Of a DNA stretch of 43,944 nt, positions 9,067 to 19,300 are shown one piece after another; the stretch's first letter is position 1; every line of letters begins with the position of its first letter. A program made the translations under genes and the position numbers. The notes under the pieces were generated by a model. That model had not been told where the DNA came from. It worked only from the letters and a program-made list of their open reading frames with translations, and made no database searches. This DNA comes from Saprospiraceae bacterium (lineage in GTDB: Bacteria > Bacteroidota > Bacteroidia > Chitinophagales > Saprospiraceae). The stretch covers positions 1 to 43,944 of the forward strand of contig JALHOZ010000038.1 of NCBI GenBank assembly GCA_022842725.1. The letters are read 5' to 3'.

Positions 9067-9762
9067 TTATAAGGATTTGAATATGGTCCACAATATTTTA
9101 TATCCGGCCAGAATGGTGCCTTTGATGGTACCGGAAACTTTGGATTCTCCGATTCTTTTTTTATAGTCTACGGCCACTTCTTTACAACGAAAACCTTTTT
9201 TGGCGGCTTTGACCTGCATTTCTACAGTCCAACCGTAGGTTTTGTCTGCCATTTGAAGTTCAAGCAATCTATCGTATCGTATCGCCCGGAAAGGTCCCAG
9301 ATCTGTAAAGGTATACCCAAAAAAGATTTTTATCAGCCGCGTTGCGAGCCAGTTGCCAAAAATCTGTTGCGGCATCATGGCACCTTGTTCCATCTTTCCG
9401 AGTGCTCTGGATCCGATGACCATATCAAAGTTTTCTTGGATGATCGGAGCTACCACATCAGGCAATTGTCCGGGATAATCTGAATAATCACCATCTAAAA
9501 AAACGACGATATCCGGTTTGATATTTTGTCCGGCGATATATGCCATGCCTTTGAGACAGGCATTGCCATAACCTCTGGCGGGCGCATCGACCACTACGGC
9601 ACCGGATCGGCGGGCGATGTCAGGTGTGTCATCCGTACTGTTGTTGTTGCACACAATGATATGTCGCACCTGATCTTTTGGTATATCGCGGATGACATAA
9701 GCGATAGAATCCGCTTCATTATAAACCGGGATGATGACATCGATGATGGTATTGGAGTCCAA
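9067..9762 (-). CDS. Glycosyltransferase family 2, dolichyl/undecaprenyl-phosphate sugar synthase-like
   Basis: This 231-residue soluble or peripheral GT2 resembles DPM1 and related enzymes that load a nucleotide-sugar hexose onto a polyprenyl phosphate at the cytosolic membrane face. Motifs are the N-terminal IIPVYNEADSI, NNNSTDDT, the DGD metal site at residues 90-92, and IGSRALG. No C-terminal membrane helices are present, unlike GtrB-type proteins. The start is TTG at 9760-9762: an in-frame TAA lies two codons upstream and no ATG occurs before the conserved IIPVYNE motif. It heads the three-gene operon 9762 to 6270. A minus-strand TATTTTCG followed by CACC about 22 bp before the start is a one-mismatch -7 element and may be its promoter. 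Confidence 0.88.
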   Translation of the reverse strand: MDSNTIIDVIIPVYNEADSIAYVIRDIPKDQVRHIIVCNNNSTDDTPDIARRSGAVVVDAPARGYGNACLKGMAYIAGQNIKPDIVVFLDGDYSDYPGQLPDVVAPIIQENFDMVIGSRALGKMEQGAMMPQQIFGNWLATRLIKIFFGYTFTDLGPFRAIRYDRLLELQMADKTYGWTVEMQVKAAKKGFRCKEVAVDYKKRIGESKVSGTIKGTILAGYKILWTIFKSL

Positions 9763-9807
9763 AGTTTATGTATTAAGGTGCGAAAATACGAATAGTTTTG
9801 GTAGTGA

Positions 9808-10035
9808 TTGGGGCAGGTGTTTTTAAAAAAGGAAAAAAAGGAAAAACCATTTGATAAAGACTGGCTGAGGCGAACTGTCAAATTTTCATCAATTACTTTG
9901 TCGAAATTATTTAAATGGTATGCCACGGACTTTGGAGATATTATTACCTTTATCAATAAATACAGTAGTGTTAAAATAAATAAAAATGCCGGTGTAGTCT
10001 TTAAAGATTATGATTGGACATTAAACGGAAAGTAA
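9808..10035 (+). pseudogene. C-terminal remnant of a DUF547 protein
   Basis: About 75 codons encode LFKWYATDFGDIITFINKY and end VVFKDYDWTLNG, which matches the end of DUF547 proteins (F-K-W-[YF]-x-x-D-F, then a YDW[ST]LN close). The N-terminal three quarters of the roughly 250-residue family are absent. The segment starts within 50 bp of the divergent glycosyltransferase gene and stops 2 bp before the next ATG. This is a deletion remnant. The family assignment is from memory of the motif. Confidence 0.6.
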
Positions 10036-10037
10036 AC

Positions 10038-11381
10038 ATGGCAAAAATCATCATCATTGGCAACGGAATAGCAGGATCGACCGCGGCAAGGTATATCAGA
10101 AAAAACAGTGATCACGATATCACGATGATCTCTGCAGAGACCTTGTATCCGTTTTCGCGGACGGCATTGATGTACATTTATATGGGCCATATGAAATTTG
10201 AACATACCAAACTCTACGAAGATTGGTTTTGGACAAAAAACAGAATTAACCTTATCAAAGAATGGGTAAAAAACATAAATACCCAACAAAAAACCATATA
10301 TTTGGGCAATGGTGATATCATGGAATACGACAAACTCATCATTGCCACCGGATCTAAATCCAACAAATTTGGTTGGCCGGGGCAGGACTTGTCAGGTGTT
10401 CAGGGTTTGTACCACTTTCAGGACCTCGAAAACATGAAAGCTGCCACCCGTCGGGGCATTCACAAAGCGGTTATTGTGGGCGGCGGATTGATCGGTATTG
10501 AAATGGCAGAGATGTTTCACAGCAGGCACATCCCGGTGACGATGCTGGTACGCGAAAAAAGTTTTTGGGATGTCGTTTTACCTCCGGAAGAATCAACCAT
10601 GATCAACCGACACATTTTGGCCCATGGCATCGATCTGAGACTTCAGGAAGAATTATCGGAGATCAAAGGAGAAGATGGTAAAGTTTCATCGGTCATCTGC
10701 AAAAATTCCGGTGAAGAAATACCCTGCGAATTTGTTGGACTGACGGTTGGCGTGAGCCCGAATGTAGACTTTGTAAAACCTACCGGTATAAATATCAACA
10801 GAGGTCTGGTCGTGGATGAATATTTACAAACTTCTGCAGAAGATGTGTTTGCGATTGGTGATTGTGTCGAATTATCCCGTCCGAATCCCGGAAGAAGACC
10901 CATAGAAGCGGTTTGGTATACCGGCAGAATCATGGGCAAAACCGTTGCACAAACCGTTTGCGGCCAACCTACCAAATACGATCCGGGCATTTGGTTCAAC
11001 TCTGCCAAGTTTTTTGACATAGAATACCAGGTGTACGGAGATATTCCGGCAAAAACCCCGGATTACATTACTTCGTTGTATTGGCAACATCCGACCGAAA
11101 ATAAAGCCATCAGAATCAATTATGAGACGACATCAGGCATTGTCACAGGATTCAATCTGATGGGAATCCGGTATCGGCATGCCGTGTGTGAAAAGTGGCT
11201 GGAAGAAAAATCCCATATAGAAACCGTCCTGAATACCCTATCGTTGGCCAATTTCGATCCTGAGTTTTTTAATGCGTATGAAAGTTCTTTTGTAGAAATG
11301 TACAATCAAAAAAACGGCAAATCTTTAAAACTTTCTTCAAAAAGAAAACTGAGTTTGGTGGAACAGTTTTTATTTGGATAA
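10038..11381 (+). CDS. NAD(P)/FAD-dependent pyridine nucleotide-disulphide-type oxidoreductase
   Basis: This 447-residue cytosolic flavoprotein has a Rossmann FAD motif at the very N-terminus (IIIIGNGIAGSTAA), an ATGSK signature near residue 103, a second nucleotide-binding motif IVGGGLIGIEMAE for NAD(P)H, and the second FAD motif VFAIGDCVE. It resembles the NADH-dependent reductase part of NirB and rubredoxin reductases, without extra iron-sulfur or C-terminal catalytic domains. The start is the ATG at 10038; an upstream in-frame TTG would add eight residues that overlap the DUF547 remnant. Downstream, past an inserted toxin-antitoxin pair, is a membrane polyferredoxin on the same strand. 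I infer that the two form one electron-transfer unit from NAD(P)H to a membrane acceptor. The electron acceptor is unknown. Confidence 0.88.
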   Translation: MAKIIIIGNGIAGSTAARYIRKNSDHDITMISAETLYPFSRTALMYIYMGHMKFEHTKLYEDWFWTKNRINLIKEWVKNINTQQKTIYLGNGDIMEYDKLIIATGSKSNKFGWPGQDLSGVQGLYHFQDLENMKAATRRGIHKAVIVGGGLIGIEMAEMFHSRHIPVTMLVREKSFWDVVLPPEESTMINRHILAHGIDLRLQEELSEIKGEDGKVSSVICKNSGEEIPCEFVGLTVGVSPNVDFVKPTGININRGLVVDEYLQTSAEDVFAIGDCVELSRPNPGRRPIEAVWYTGRIMGKTVAQTVCGQPTKYDPGIWFNSAKFFDIEYQVYGDIPAKTPDYITSLYWQHPTENKAIRINYETTSGIVTGFNLMGIRYRHAVCEKWLEEKSHIETVLNTLSLANFDPEFFNAYESSFVEMYNQKNGKSLKLSSKRKLSLVEQFLFG

Positions 11382-11414
11382 AATAATGGAAACTATGAAC
11401 TTAAATCATGTAGC

Positions 11415-11430
11415 GTACGTTATTAAGTAC
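11415..11430. promoter_or_regulatory. Putative YefM operator: two GTAC cores 12 bp apart
   Basis: GTAC occurs at 11415-11418 and 11427-11430, 12 bp centre to centre and 15 bp before the antitoxin ATG at 11445. In the E. coli yefM-yoeB system the antitoxin-toxin complex binds TGTACA-cored palindromes also 12 bp apart. The flanking bases here (CGTACG, AGTACT) are palindromic but do not match TGTACA. Confidence 0.4.
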
Positions 11431-11444
11431 TAAAATAAGATATC

Positions 11445-11696
11445 ATGGAAGTCATCAATTATTCTATATTAAGAAATAATCTAAAAGAAGTTTTGGATAG
11501 AGTATCTCAAGATCAGGAAACATACATCGTTAATCGTGGAAGTTCTAACGCTGTTATTATATCACTGGATGAGTATAATAGCTGGAAAGAGACGATGTAT
11601 TTAATGGAGAGTGAACCCAATAGGAAAAGGTTGGATGAAGCCATTGAAAGAGAAAAAAAAGGAGAATTTATAATGAGAGATTTAATTGAAGAATGA
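11445..11696 (+). CDS. yefM: Antitoxin of the Phd/YefM family
   Basis: This 83-residue protein has the family's N-terminal DNA-binding fold (INYSILRNNLKEVLDRV) and the middle segment VIISLDEYNSWKETMYL, with an acidic, probably flexible C-terminus that would wrap the toxin. It neutralises the downstream YoeB-type RNase and represses its own operon. The gene overlaps the toxin gene by 4 bp (ATGA), so translation is coupled. The pair interrupts what looks like an oxidoreductase/polyferredoxin unit and has a lower GC content than either neighbour, which suggests horizontal entry. Two GTAC cores upstream are a plausible operator. Confidence 0.92.
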   Translation: MEVINYSILRNNLKEVLDRVSQDQETYIVNRGSSNAVIISLDEYNSWKETMYLMESEPNRKRLDEAIEREKKGEFIMRDLIEE

Positions 11697-11959
11697 TTAG
11701 ATCACTTAGTTGGGACCAATTAGCTTGGGAAGATTATTTATATTGGCAAAATACAGACAAAGTTGTTTTAAAACGAGTTAATCTTCTTATTAAGAGTATT
11801 TTGAGAGACCCTTATGATGGAATAGGAAATCCTGAAGTTCTAAAATCCAATTTTAGCGGGTACGTCTCAAGAAGAATAGATAATGAACACAGGATAGTTT
11901 ATAAAGTATTTGATGATAAGATTCATATAATTCAATGCAGATATCATTATAAAAAATAA
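11693..11959 (+). CDS. yoeB: mRNA interferase toxin of the Txe/YoeB family
   Basis: This 88-residue RelE-superfamily toxin would cleave mRNA on the ribosome when freed from its antitoxin. It begins with the family signature LSWDQLAWEDYLYWQ. The catalytic residues can be matched one to one: Glu48 in NPEVLK, Arg67 in NEHRIVY and His85 in CRYHY, equal to Glu46, Arg65 and His83 of E. coli YoeB. It is full length and ends one residue pair after the C-terminal YHY. It should be active. The ATG overlaps the antitoxin stop. Confidence 0.95.
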   Translation: MIRSLSWDQLAWEDYLYWQNTDKVVLKRVNLLIKSILRDPYDGIGNPEVLKSNFSGYVSRRIDNEHRIVYKVFDDKIHIIQCRYHYKK

Positions 11960-11976
11960 TAAATTAAATTCCAGAA

Positions 11977-13332
11977 ATGCAACCCTACAAATCCATCTCC
12001 ATCACTGCCCATCATCAAACGGACAGCCTGAACAGCACCCAAAAAGTGTCTTTGACCCTGTTAGGTCTTGGCATACTACTCCAAATGGTTTTTTGGCTCA
12101 GTTTCCGGTCTGAAGGTGCAGGCCTTTGGCTTTGGTCGTCTTTAGGTTTGGTGACATTGGGATCGCTTTGGTATACATATAATCAGTACAATCAAACCCT
12201 GCCAGGCATCAAAAACAATCACAATTGGTTTTCGTCCCTCACATCAGGAGGCACATTTGCATGGATTTTGGCCATATTTCTCACCGGTTTTTATGTAATC
12301 CTTTATTGGTTCCCTGTTTTTCTCGGACTGGGAAAAGAGAGTGTTTCAAATACCGGATTGGTAGCTCTTTTTGACCCTTTGAGTATGATACTGAAAGGCA
12401 AACCCGCAAGCGAATGGTTTGTTTATGGTGCCATTTACACGATTACCATTCTGTTGATGGGTATAAAATTTATCTACAAATATCGGCACAACAAGTATCA
12501 GGTGTACAGAACTTTTTCTATCATGTTTTTTCAAACAGCCATAGCATTTATCCTTCCTGAGATTATGCAAAGTCTGAATAAACCTTATTACGATTTTAAA
12601 AATATCTGGCCTCTCAATTACTACTTCTTTTTTGATTGGAATATTGACGCTATGTTGGCGGCCGGCACCTTTGGATATTTTATGTTGTTTTGGGGCATCC
12701 TTTCTTTTTTGGTAATCACTCCGGTATTGACCTATTTTTACGGCAAAAGATGGTACTGCTCGTGGGTTTGTGGTTGCGGTGGATTGGCAGAGACAGCAGG
12801 CGATCCCTTCCGACATTTGTCGGACAAATCCCTTAAAGCCTGGAAGATCGAACGATGGATGATCCACAGTGTTTTGGTTTTTGTGGTATTGATGACGGTT
12901 TCTGTGCTTGTCGCCCGATTTACCGGAATCAGGAATATCTTTTTGATCGACAGCGGTACGTTGAGCCAGGTTTACGGATTTTTGATCGGAGCTGCTTTTT
13001 CAGGAGTGGTAGGCGTAGGCTTTTATCCATTATTAGGAAGCAGAGTCTGGTGCAGGTTTGGCTGTCCGATGGCTGCTTATCTGGGTATTTTGCAACGTTT
13101 TACCATCAAACTTCCCTGGAAAAAAGAATCAACACGGATGTCAAAATTTCGCATCACCACCAACGGAAGTCAATGTATTTCCTGTGGCAATTGTTCGACC
13201 TATTGTGAGATGGGCATCGATGTCAAATCTTATGCCCAAAGGCAGGAAGATATCGTTCGTGCATCCTGTGTTGGTTGTGGTATTTGCAGCGCTGTTTGTC
13301 CAAGAGGGGTTTTGAGGTTGGAGAGTATATGA
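11977..13332 (+). CDS. Membrane 4Fe-4S polyferredoxin, NapH/RdxA/CcoG-like
   Basis: This 451-residue inner-membrane protein has about seven hydrophobic helices, two cysteine-bearing loops (KRWYCSWVCGCGG and WCRFGCPM, the typical NapH/FixG-like CxxxCGCG/CxxxCP loops) and a C-terminal cytosolic double 4Fe-4S domain with CISCGNCSTYC and CVGCGICSAVCPRG. It would carry electrons between a cytosolic donor and the membrane or periplasm. It starts at ATG 11977, 17 bp after the YoeB stop, and probably belonged directly behind the FAD oxidoreductase before the toxin-antitoxin pair came in. The gene converges on the propeller gene at 13389. Function is known only at the level of electron transfer. Confidence 0.88.
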   Translation: MQPYKSISITAHHQTDSLNSTQKVSLTLLGLGILLQMVFWLSFRSEGAGLWLWSSLGLVTLGSLWYTYNQYNQTLPGIKNNHNWFSSLTSGGTFAWILAIFLTGFYVILYWFPVFLGLGKESVSNTGLVALFDPLSMILKGKPASEWFVYGAIYTITILLMGIKFIYKYRHNKYQVYRTFSIMFFQTAIAFILPEIMQSLNKPYYDFKNIWPLNYYFFFDWNIDAMLAAGTFGYFMLFWGILSFLVITPVLTYFYGKRWYCSWVCGCGGLAETAGDPFRHLSDKSLKAWKIERWMIHSVLVFVVLMTVSVLVARFTGIRNIFLIDSGTLSQVYGFLIGAAFSGVVGVGFYPLLGSRVWCRFGCPMAAYLGILQRFTIKLPWKKESTRMSKFRITTNGSQCISCGNCSTYCEMGIDVKSYAQRQEDIVRASCVGCGICSAVCPRGVLRLESI

Positions 13333-13388
13333 TAAAAAAAGGTGCAAAGTTAATAATTTTGATAATGCTGAAGATTATTTTGAAATAA

Positions 13389-14804
13389 CTACATGCCTGT
13401 TGTTGTCAAAAAACCTGTTGGTGTTAAATTGAGTAATGCTCCACTTTGTACGGTTACGGATTTTACCGTCACCGAAGTACTGATCACCGGATCATTGGCT
13501 ACATTTGGTATGGTTACATCTTCTGTGATCGTGGGAACAGTACCATCCCGCCAGTTTCCCGGGGTGGTCCAATCAGTCGAAACACATCCGGTCCAGGTGT
13601 CAGTAGTAGTAGTTATGAAGGCAGAATTTAATACCACAGGATTGTTTGCATAAACAGTCTCACACAAAGGGCTGGCGGTCAACCGGACCTTCAGATTATA
13701 GCTACCCGGTAAAAGGCCACTAAAAGTTGCACTTGAACTCCAGTTTGCTCCATTATCTACAGAATATTCTCTTGCACCAGTTCCACCGGCATTTACAATG
13801 ATTGTACCTGTGTTGTTTGTACAGGTAGGTTGGGTTACTGTAGGTGCTGATATGGTGTGTGGATCACATAATGATTGATTATTGGAATATAAAATGGTAC
13901 CCGATACACCTACAATCCATATATTTCCAACGTCACTGCCCCACATTGCCGAAAGGTTTTGTGTTGTGCCGGAGGATTGTGGAGTCCATGTACTACCGCT
14001 TCGTTTGATAAGGGTTCCTCCATTGCCCATAGTCCAGACATTGTTGCTGTTTATCCCCCACACACCACGTAACAGTTGTGTAGTGCCAGATGCCTGCACT
14101 GACCAGGTACTTCCATTCCATTTCAGGATATTTCCACCTCCGCCTGTACTCCAAACATTGTTCGCATCGCTGCCCCATACATCAAAAAGAGCTACCCCGG
14201 CACCCAAAGGTTGTGACTGACCTATCCAGCTGCTTCCGTTCCACTTTCGGATAACACCAAACGCTCCAACTGTCCAGATATTATTATTGTTTATACCACC
14301 TACTCTGTAAAGGAAATTCGTAGTTCCTGAGGTCTGAGGTGTCCAGGTATTTCCGTCCCACTTCAGGATGAGGCCGTCTTGGCCTATTACCCAGACATTG
14401 TTTGCATCGATACCCCAGACACCACTCAGATAATTAGTAGTACCTGAAGTCTGAGCCGACCAAGTGCTTCCATCCCATTTCAAAATGGTACCACCAAAAC
14501 CTACCGCCCAGATGTTGTTAACATCACTGCCCCAGATGGCGTATAAGCCCTGTGATATGCCTGAAGTTTGAGCCGACCATGTACTGCCGTTCCACTTCAC
14601 AATGGTACCCCCGTTGCCGACAGCCCAGATATTGTTGACATCATTTCCCCAGATTCCCCATAATGTTTGTGTTGTACCCGAGGTCTGTGGTGTCCAGTTT
14701 TGAGCATGTATAGTAGTGTACAATGAAATAGTCAAACACACAAACAATAAAAGTTTGTTATGTCCACCCTGAAGTAAAAATAATCTGTTGAAATTCCTGC
14801 TCAT
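13389..14804 (-). CDS. Secreted seven-repeat beta-propeller protein, C-terminally short
   Basis: A 471-residue exported protein. An N-terminal signal peptide ends near AQNW (about residue 35). Seven repeats of about 39-41 residues follow, each of the form TWxxQTSGTTxxLxGIWGxDxNNxWxVGxxGTIxKWxGS; seven such units predict a seven-bladed beta-propeller. After residue about 315 comes a region with paired Cys (CDPH, PTCTNNTG) resembling the SprB-repeat/gliding-type surface domains, then a WTGCVSTDWTTPGNW segment common in Bacteroidota surface proteins. The protein stops at TTTGM. No T9SS sorting domain follows, although proteins of this build usually have one, so it may be truncated at the 3' end. 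It converges with the polyferredoxin gene. Confidence 0.75.
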   Translation of the reverse strand: MSRNFNRLFLLQGGHNKLLLFVCLTISLYTTIHAQNWTPQTSGTTQTLWGIWGNDVNNIWAVGNGGTIVKWNGSTWSAQTSGISQGLYAIWGSDVNNIWAVGFGGTILKWDGSTWSAQTSGTTNYLSGVWGIDANNVWVIGQDGLILKWDGNTWTPQTSGTTNFLYRVGGINNNNIWTVGAFGVIRKWNGSSWIGQSQPLGAGVALFDVWGSDANNVWSTGGGGNILKWNGSTWSVQASGTTQLLRGVWGINSNNVWTMGNGGTLIKRSGSTWTPQSSGTTQNLSAMWGSDVGNIWIVGVSGTILYSNNQSLCDPHTISAPTVTQPTCTNNTGTIIVNAGGTGAREYSVDNGANWSSSATFSGLLPGSYNLKVRLTASPLCETVYANNPVVLNSAFITTTTDTWTGCVSTDWTTPGNWRDGTVPTITEDVTIPNVANDPVISTSVTVKSVTVQSGALLNLTPTGFLTTTGM

Positions 14805-15471
14805 GATTTTAATAGCTACATTGGTTTTTGTTTTTGAATTGATATGGCAATATCTAAGGAATTTCAGATTTAAAACATAGTACCTGAAAATCTGGAATAC
14901 GATATTAAAAAAGTGTATGCAATAATGATAAATAACTTGTTTTTATACATTTAAACATATAAATAAATAAAATATAAATCCACTTAACATATACAAAACA
15001 AAAGTACAAGATTTATTCGATTTGAAGGGATTTAAACTAAAAATTCTTTAACCGCAGACCGTCTTACTCAATATGGCTGTTTTCAAAAACTTTTCAGTTT
15101 CATAAAAAAGATCAACAGTATCACATTTTCAACATGATGAATATATACTTCAGAAAAAATCCTATCTCAAAATAATTCGAAAGTTTCAGAATTCCAATCC
15201 TGATGCAATCACTTCATAAAAACCTGAAAAAAATTTAACTCTTGTATCATAAAAATCATCTCTTTTCAACACGATATCTCAAGTCATTCCTACCGCTTTT
15301 TTTAAACTTACATTTGTAAAATGATGGTTTACGGATGATTGAATGGTGAACCGGTACCTATAATCTTGTAACAAGAACCAAAAAACAAACATTGTCCGGC
15401 ATCTTTATATGTAGTCAATGTTGCCCAGATATAAATGACCAAAATTACAATTTTTGACAATCTTTAAAATT
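14805..15471. other. Non-coding AT-rich gap
   Basis: These 667 bp separate the propeller gene from the LytTR gene, both on the minus strand. The sequence is very AT-rich, without ORFs above 30 codons that look real and without a clear repeat. It should contain the promoter of the propeller gene, but I cannot place one with confidence. Confidence 0.5.
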
Positions 15472-16248
15472 CTACCGATTCATCCATTTTCTGAAATCCG
15501 GACATCGGCTACGACTTACTGTAATTTCCATTTTATCGTGAGGTTTTTTCAGCTTGAGATCAATGGTGGCATTTTCCTGAGATTTAATGCTATGAATTGC
15601 ATTCAGCTGAATAATTGTTTGCCTGTTGACACGAAAAAATTTTTGGGGGTCAAGCTGAGTTTCCACCTCATCTAATGTTATCGTATCTAAGTGATATTTT
15701 TCTCCACTAAAAAGATATAAACTGTTAATCGCTTCTTTATGAATAAAAGCAATGTCTGTTACCTGAACAGGCAGTTTTTGATTTCGAAAGTCCACCAAAA
15801 AAATCTCTTTGTATTTGGTGCCCAATGAAGTATGGCCTGAAGTCAGATTTTGAATAAAATGTAATACAGAATCAGGTAAACTTTCTTTTTTTTCAACCAT
15901 TGATTTAAGTTTGAAGAGGGCTTTTTCCAACTCGTCATCCTGAATAGGTTTTAAAAGGTAATCAATACCATTTACTTTAAATGCCCGAATGGCATATTCG
16001 TCATAGGCAGTTGTAAATATGACAGGAGAAGTGATTTCATGCTCGTCAAATATATCAAAACTAACCCCATCACTGAGTTGTATATCCATAAACAAAACAT
16101 CCGGTTGTTCATTATTTTTTAGCCAAAACAAAGCCTCCTCTTTACTGGTCAGGATATCCAGGATATCGATTGAATCATCCAGTTTTTGGATTTTATTTTT
16201 AAGGACATTTGCTATGATGGCCTCATCTTCTATGATTATAGCTTTCAT
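15472..16248 (-). CDS. LytTR-family response regulator
   Basis: This 258-residue transcription factor has a receiver domain (acidic pocket IIEDE, phospho-acceptor Asp55 in FMDIQ, Thr in FTTAYD, Lys in LLKPI) and a C-terminal LytTR DNA-binding domain (about 150-258) with the typical KEAINSLYLFSGEKY and FFRVNRQTIIQLNAI segments. It is the partner of the propeller sensor kinase encoded 114 bp upstream on the same strand. LytTR proteins usually bind paired direct repeats, but I cannot identify its sites here. The surrounding secreted repeat proteins are possible targets by position only. Confidence 0.95.
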   Translation of the reverse strand: MKAIIIEDEAIIANVLKNKIQKLDDSIDILDILTSKEEALFWLKNNEQPDVLFMDIQLSDGVSFDIFDEHEITSPVIFTTAYDEYAIRAFKVNGIDYLLKPIQDDELEKALFKLKSMVEKKESLPDSVLHFIQNLTSGHTSLGTKYKEIFLVDFRNQKLPVQVTDIAFIHKEAINSLYLFSGEKYHLDTITLDEVETQLDPQKFFRVNRQTIIQLNAIHSIKSQENATIDLKLKKPHDKMEITVSRSRCPDFRKWMNR

Positions 16249-16362
16249 GTGTTTAATTTATTTGGTTTTAAAATCAAATGAAATCTTTGGTAAATAACAG
16301 TCACTGAAATGGTATAACATAAATCATGATTTATTTTAAGTCGATTTTATGTTTGTATATTT

Positions 16363-19300
16363 TCAGATGAATGGAATTTTTATTTGAAACACGTTTTCGT
16401 CGCTTTCATCAATGATCACCGGCAAACGACTCAAATATTTATACAACGTCACAAATTGTATGAGACCCTTTTTGTTGGAAGTCTCAACGATGGTTTTTCG
16501 TTGAACATTATTTTTTACCACCAGGTAATGATTGTTTTCTACAAAAATATCAATAACTAATGGCCTCTTTTTATCGATAATGTTGTGTTTAATAGCATTT
16601 TCAATCATGTTTTGCAATGTCACCGGTGCTATTTTTTTGTCAAAATAATCATCAGGAATGTCCATATTTACTTTAAAACCTTCGTTAAAGCGCGTGGTTT
16701 GAATATTAATGTATCTTTTGACAAAATCAATTTCTTCCTGAAGGCTTACTGTTTCGGCATCTGCATTTTTTAAAATATACCTATATATGACGGACATTTG
16801 ATTCAAAAACTTTGAAGCTACATTTTTATCCAACTCGATAAGCCCGGATAGTGATGTCAGAGAATTAAAAAGGAAGTGCGGATTGAGTTGTTGTTTAAGA
16901 TTTTCAAACATAGCTGTAGCTTTTTCCTTTTCCAGGGCCTGGGTTTTGGCTTTGAGTTCAAACAATTGTCTTTGTTGCGAAGTACGGTATTGGTAAAACC
17001 GCAGGACCAACCCTGCAATCAGCAATAAAACCAATGATTTAAACCATAAGGTTTTATAAAAAAACTCATCCAGATATACTTTTACTTCTTTGGCAGGAAT
17101 GTTTTCCCAGTTTGTATTTGAGTCAGAAGCTTTCAGAAGGAAAGTATAATCACCTGCAGGCATGTTGGAATAAGAAACCTGATACGAAGTAGTATAATGC
17201 CATTCGTCTTCAAAGCCATCCAGTTTGTATGCAAAGTATGTGTAATTTGGATTTTTATAATTTAATGCTGTAAACTGAAATGCAAAAGAAGTTTTATCCG
17301 GACTCAGATATAATTCGTGAAGAGTTGTTTCTTCGTTAAAAAACTTCCTTTCTTTATCAAAAACCGTTGAGGAGGTAATATAAAAATCAAATGGATTGGC
17401 CTCTTCTTTATAGGCAGAAGGATCAAAATAAATATACCCCAGATTGCACGGAAAAATAATCTTACCATCAGAAGTTTTGATACCTGCATGTTCGCCAAAT
17501 CCCGTGGTTGACAAACCGTCAATTTCTTTAAATACTTTGATGGTTTTGCGGTTTTTTTCGATCATCGTCAGTCCACCATTTGTACCTGTCCAGATTCTGT
17601 CCTGATCATCAATGACCAATGGACCGGTCATATTCCCCGGCATGCCGTTGCGGATATTGAAGTTGTAAAACATATCTTTTTCGACATCTATGCCTGAAAT
17701 ACCGTTAAAAGTCCCAAGCCAGACAACACCTTTTTTATCTTCTTTGACATCGATGACTTGATTTCCAATAAGACGGTTAATTGTAGTATCCGAAGCTACA
17801 AAGTGTTTGAGAAGATTTGAGCGTTTATCAAACATAATGGCCCCTGCAAATGCTGCCGAAATCCAGATTCTGCCTTTGCCGTCTTCCAAAACATAGGAGG
17901 TCGGCGTTGCACCAGCATATTTTTTAAGATATGGATGACGGGAAATATTATCAAACTTTTTTGTCAATAATGAATAAGTGTAGAGTGAGATACTGTCGTT
18001 CGTACAGAACCACACATTACCGCCGGCATCTTCATTGATGGAATTGTAGAAACTTTGTGGCAGGTCAGTGACAAATTCAATTTTATTTGTCTTCGCATTA
18101 TATTTATTCACACCTTTGGTAGTGCCTATCCAAACGTTATTTTCTTTGTCACACAACATAGATCTAACGTGGTTGGAATACAACACAGGCGGCTCTCCGG
18201 GTTCATTACGAAATTCAGTATATTGGTTGGTTTTCAGATTGTACTTCGAAATCCCGTCATTATTGCCCATCCAGATATTGCCTTTTTTATCTTCAGTTAT
18301 GGCCCTGCCTATTTTGTTTAATTTAGAAACACCCATGTCTGAAAATGGTAATATGGTCGTAAAAAGATCCTTGTCCGGATTAAAATAGGAAATGCCTTCA
18401 ACTTCGTATCCAAGCCAGATCAAACCACTATTGTCTTCAAATATATACCTGTAGTAATCAGCTGCCGGACTGGAGGGTATGTATTCCTTATGTTTTATTT
18501 TGGTGAAATTATTTTGTACAGAATCATACAACATTAATCCCACTTGTGTCGTAATCACCCACAATCTGTTTTTTTGATCAACGAGACATCCGAGTACATG
18601 ATAAGTTTGGTTGTCGTTTTTTATTTCTAAAACATGATCGAAGATTTCAAGTGTGTTATTTCTCTTATGTAATTTGGCCAATTTGATTTTTCCAAAAGAG
18701 TTTATCCAGATATTACCGGACCTGTCGATATCAAAATATGGTACGGGTAAATCGACCAGTTTACTATTTTTTTCTAAAATTGCATTATCTGATTTCAGAT
18801 CAAGATATATAAGTCCTTTTTGTGATCCTACATATAATGTATCACTTCTGACCTTAAGATGGTATACGCTGTTTTGTTGGAAAATTTTGTGGCAGTTGTC
18901 AGTAGAAAGAGTGTAATCGAAGATTTCATCGGTTTTTATATCGTATTTGAGCAATCCTTTCCTGGTGCCTATAAAAAGTATATGATCATTGACACTGAGG
19001 ATTCTGTGGATCATTACATTTTCAAACTTTGGATAACGGATAAAATTTTTTTTAGCATAATCAAATCGAATCAAACCATTTGCCTGGCCTATCCAAAGAT
19101 TGCCTTTTTTGTCCTTATGAATACAACGTGCCTGAGATCCGTAAGGACTTGTATTATCTCCCGGGATGTTTGTAAACACGGTAAAGTTTTTACCGTTGTA
19201 ACGGCTCAGTCCACCCACACTTGCTACCCAGATATATCCGTGTTTATCCTGATCGATGGCTCTGATAATGCCATCACTTAATCCTGCTTCAATGCCCAGT

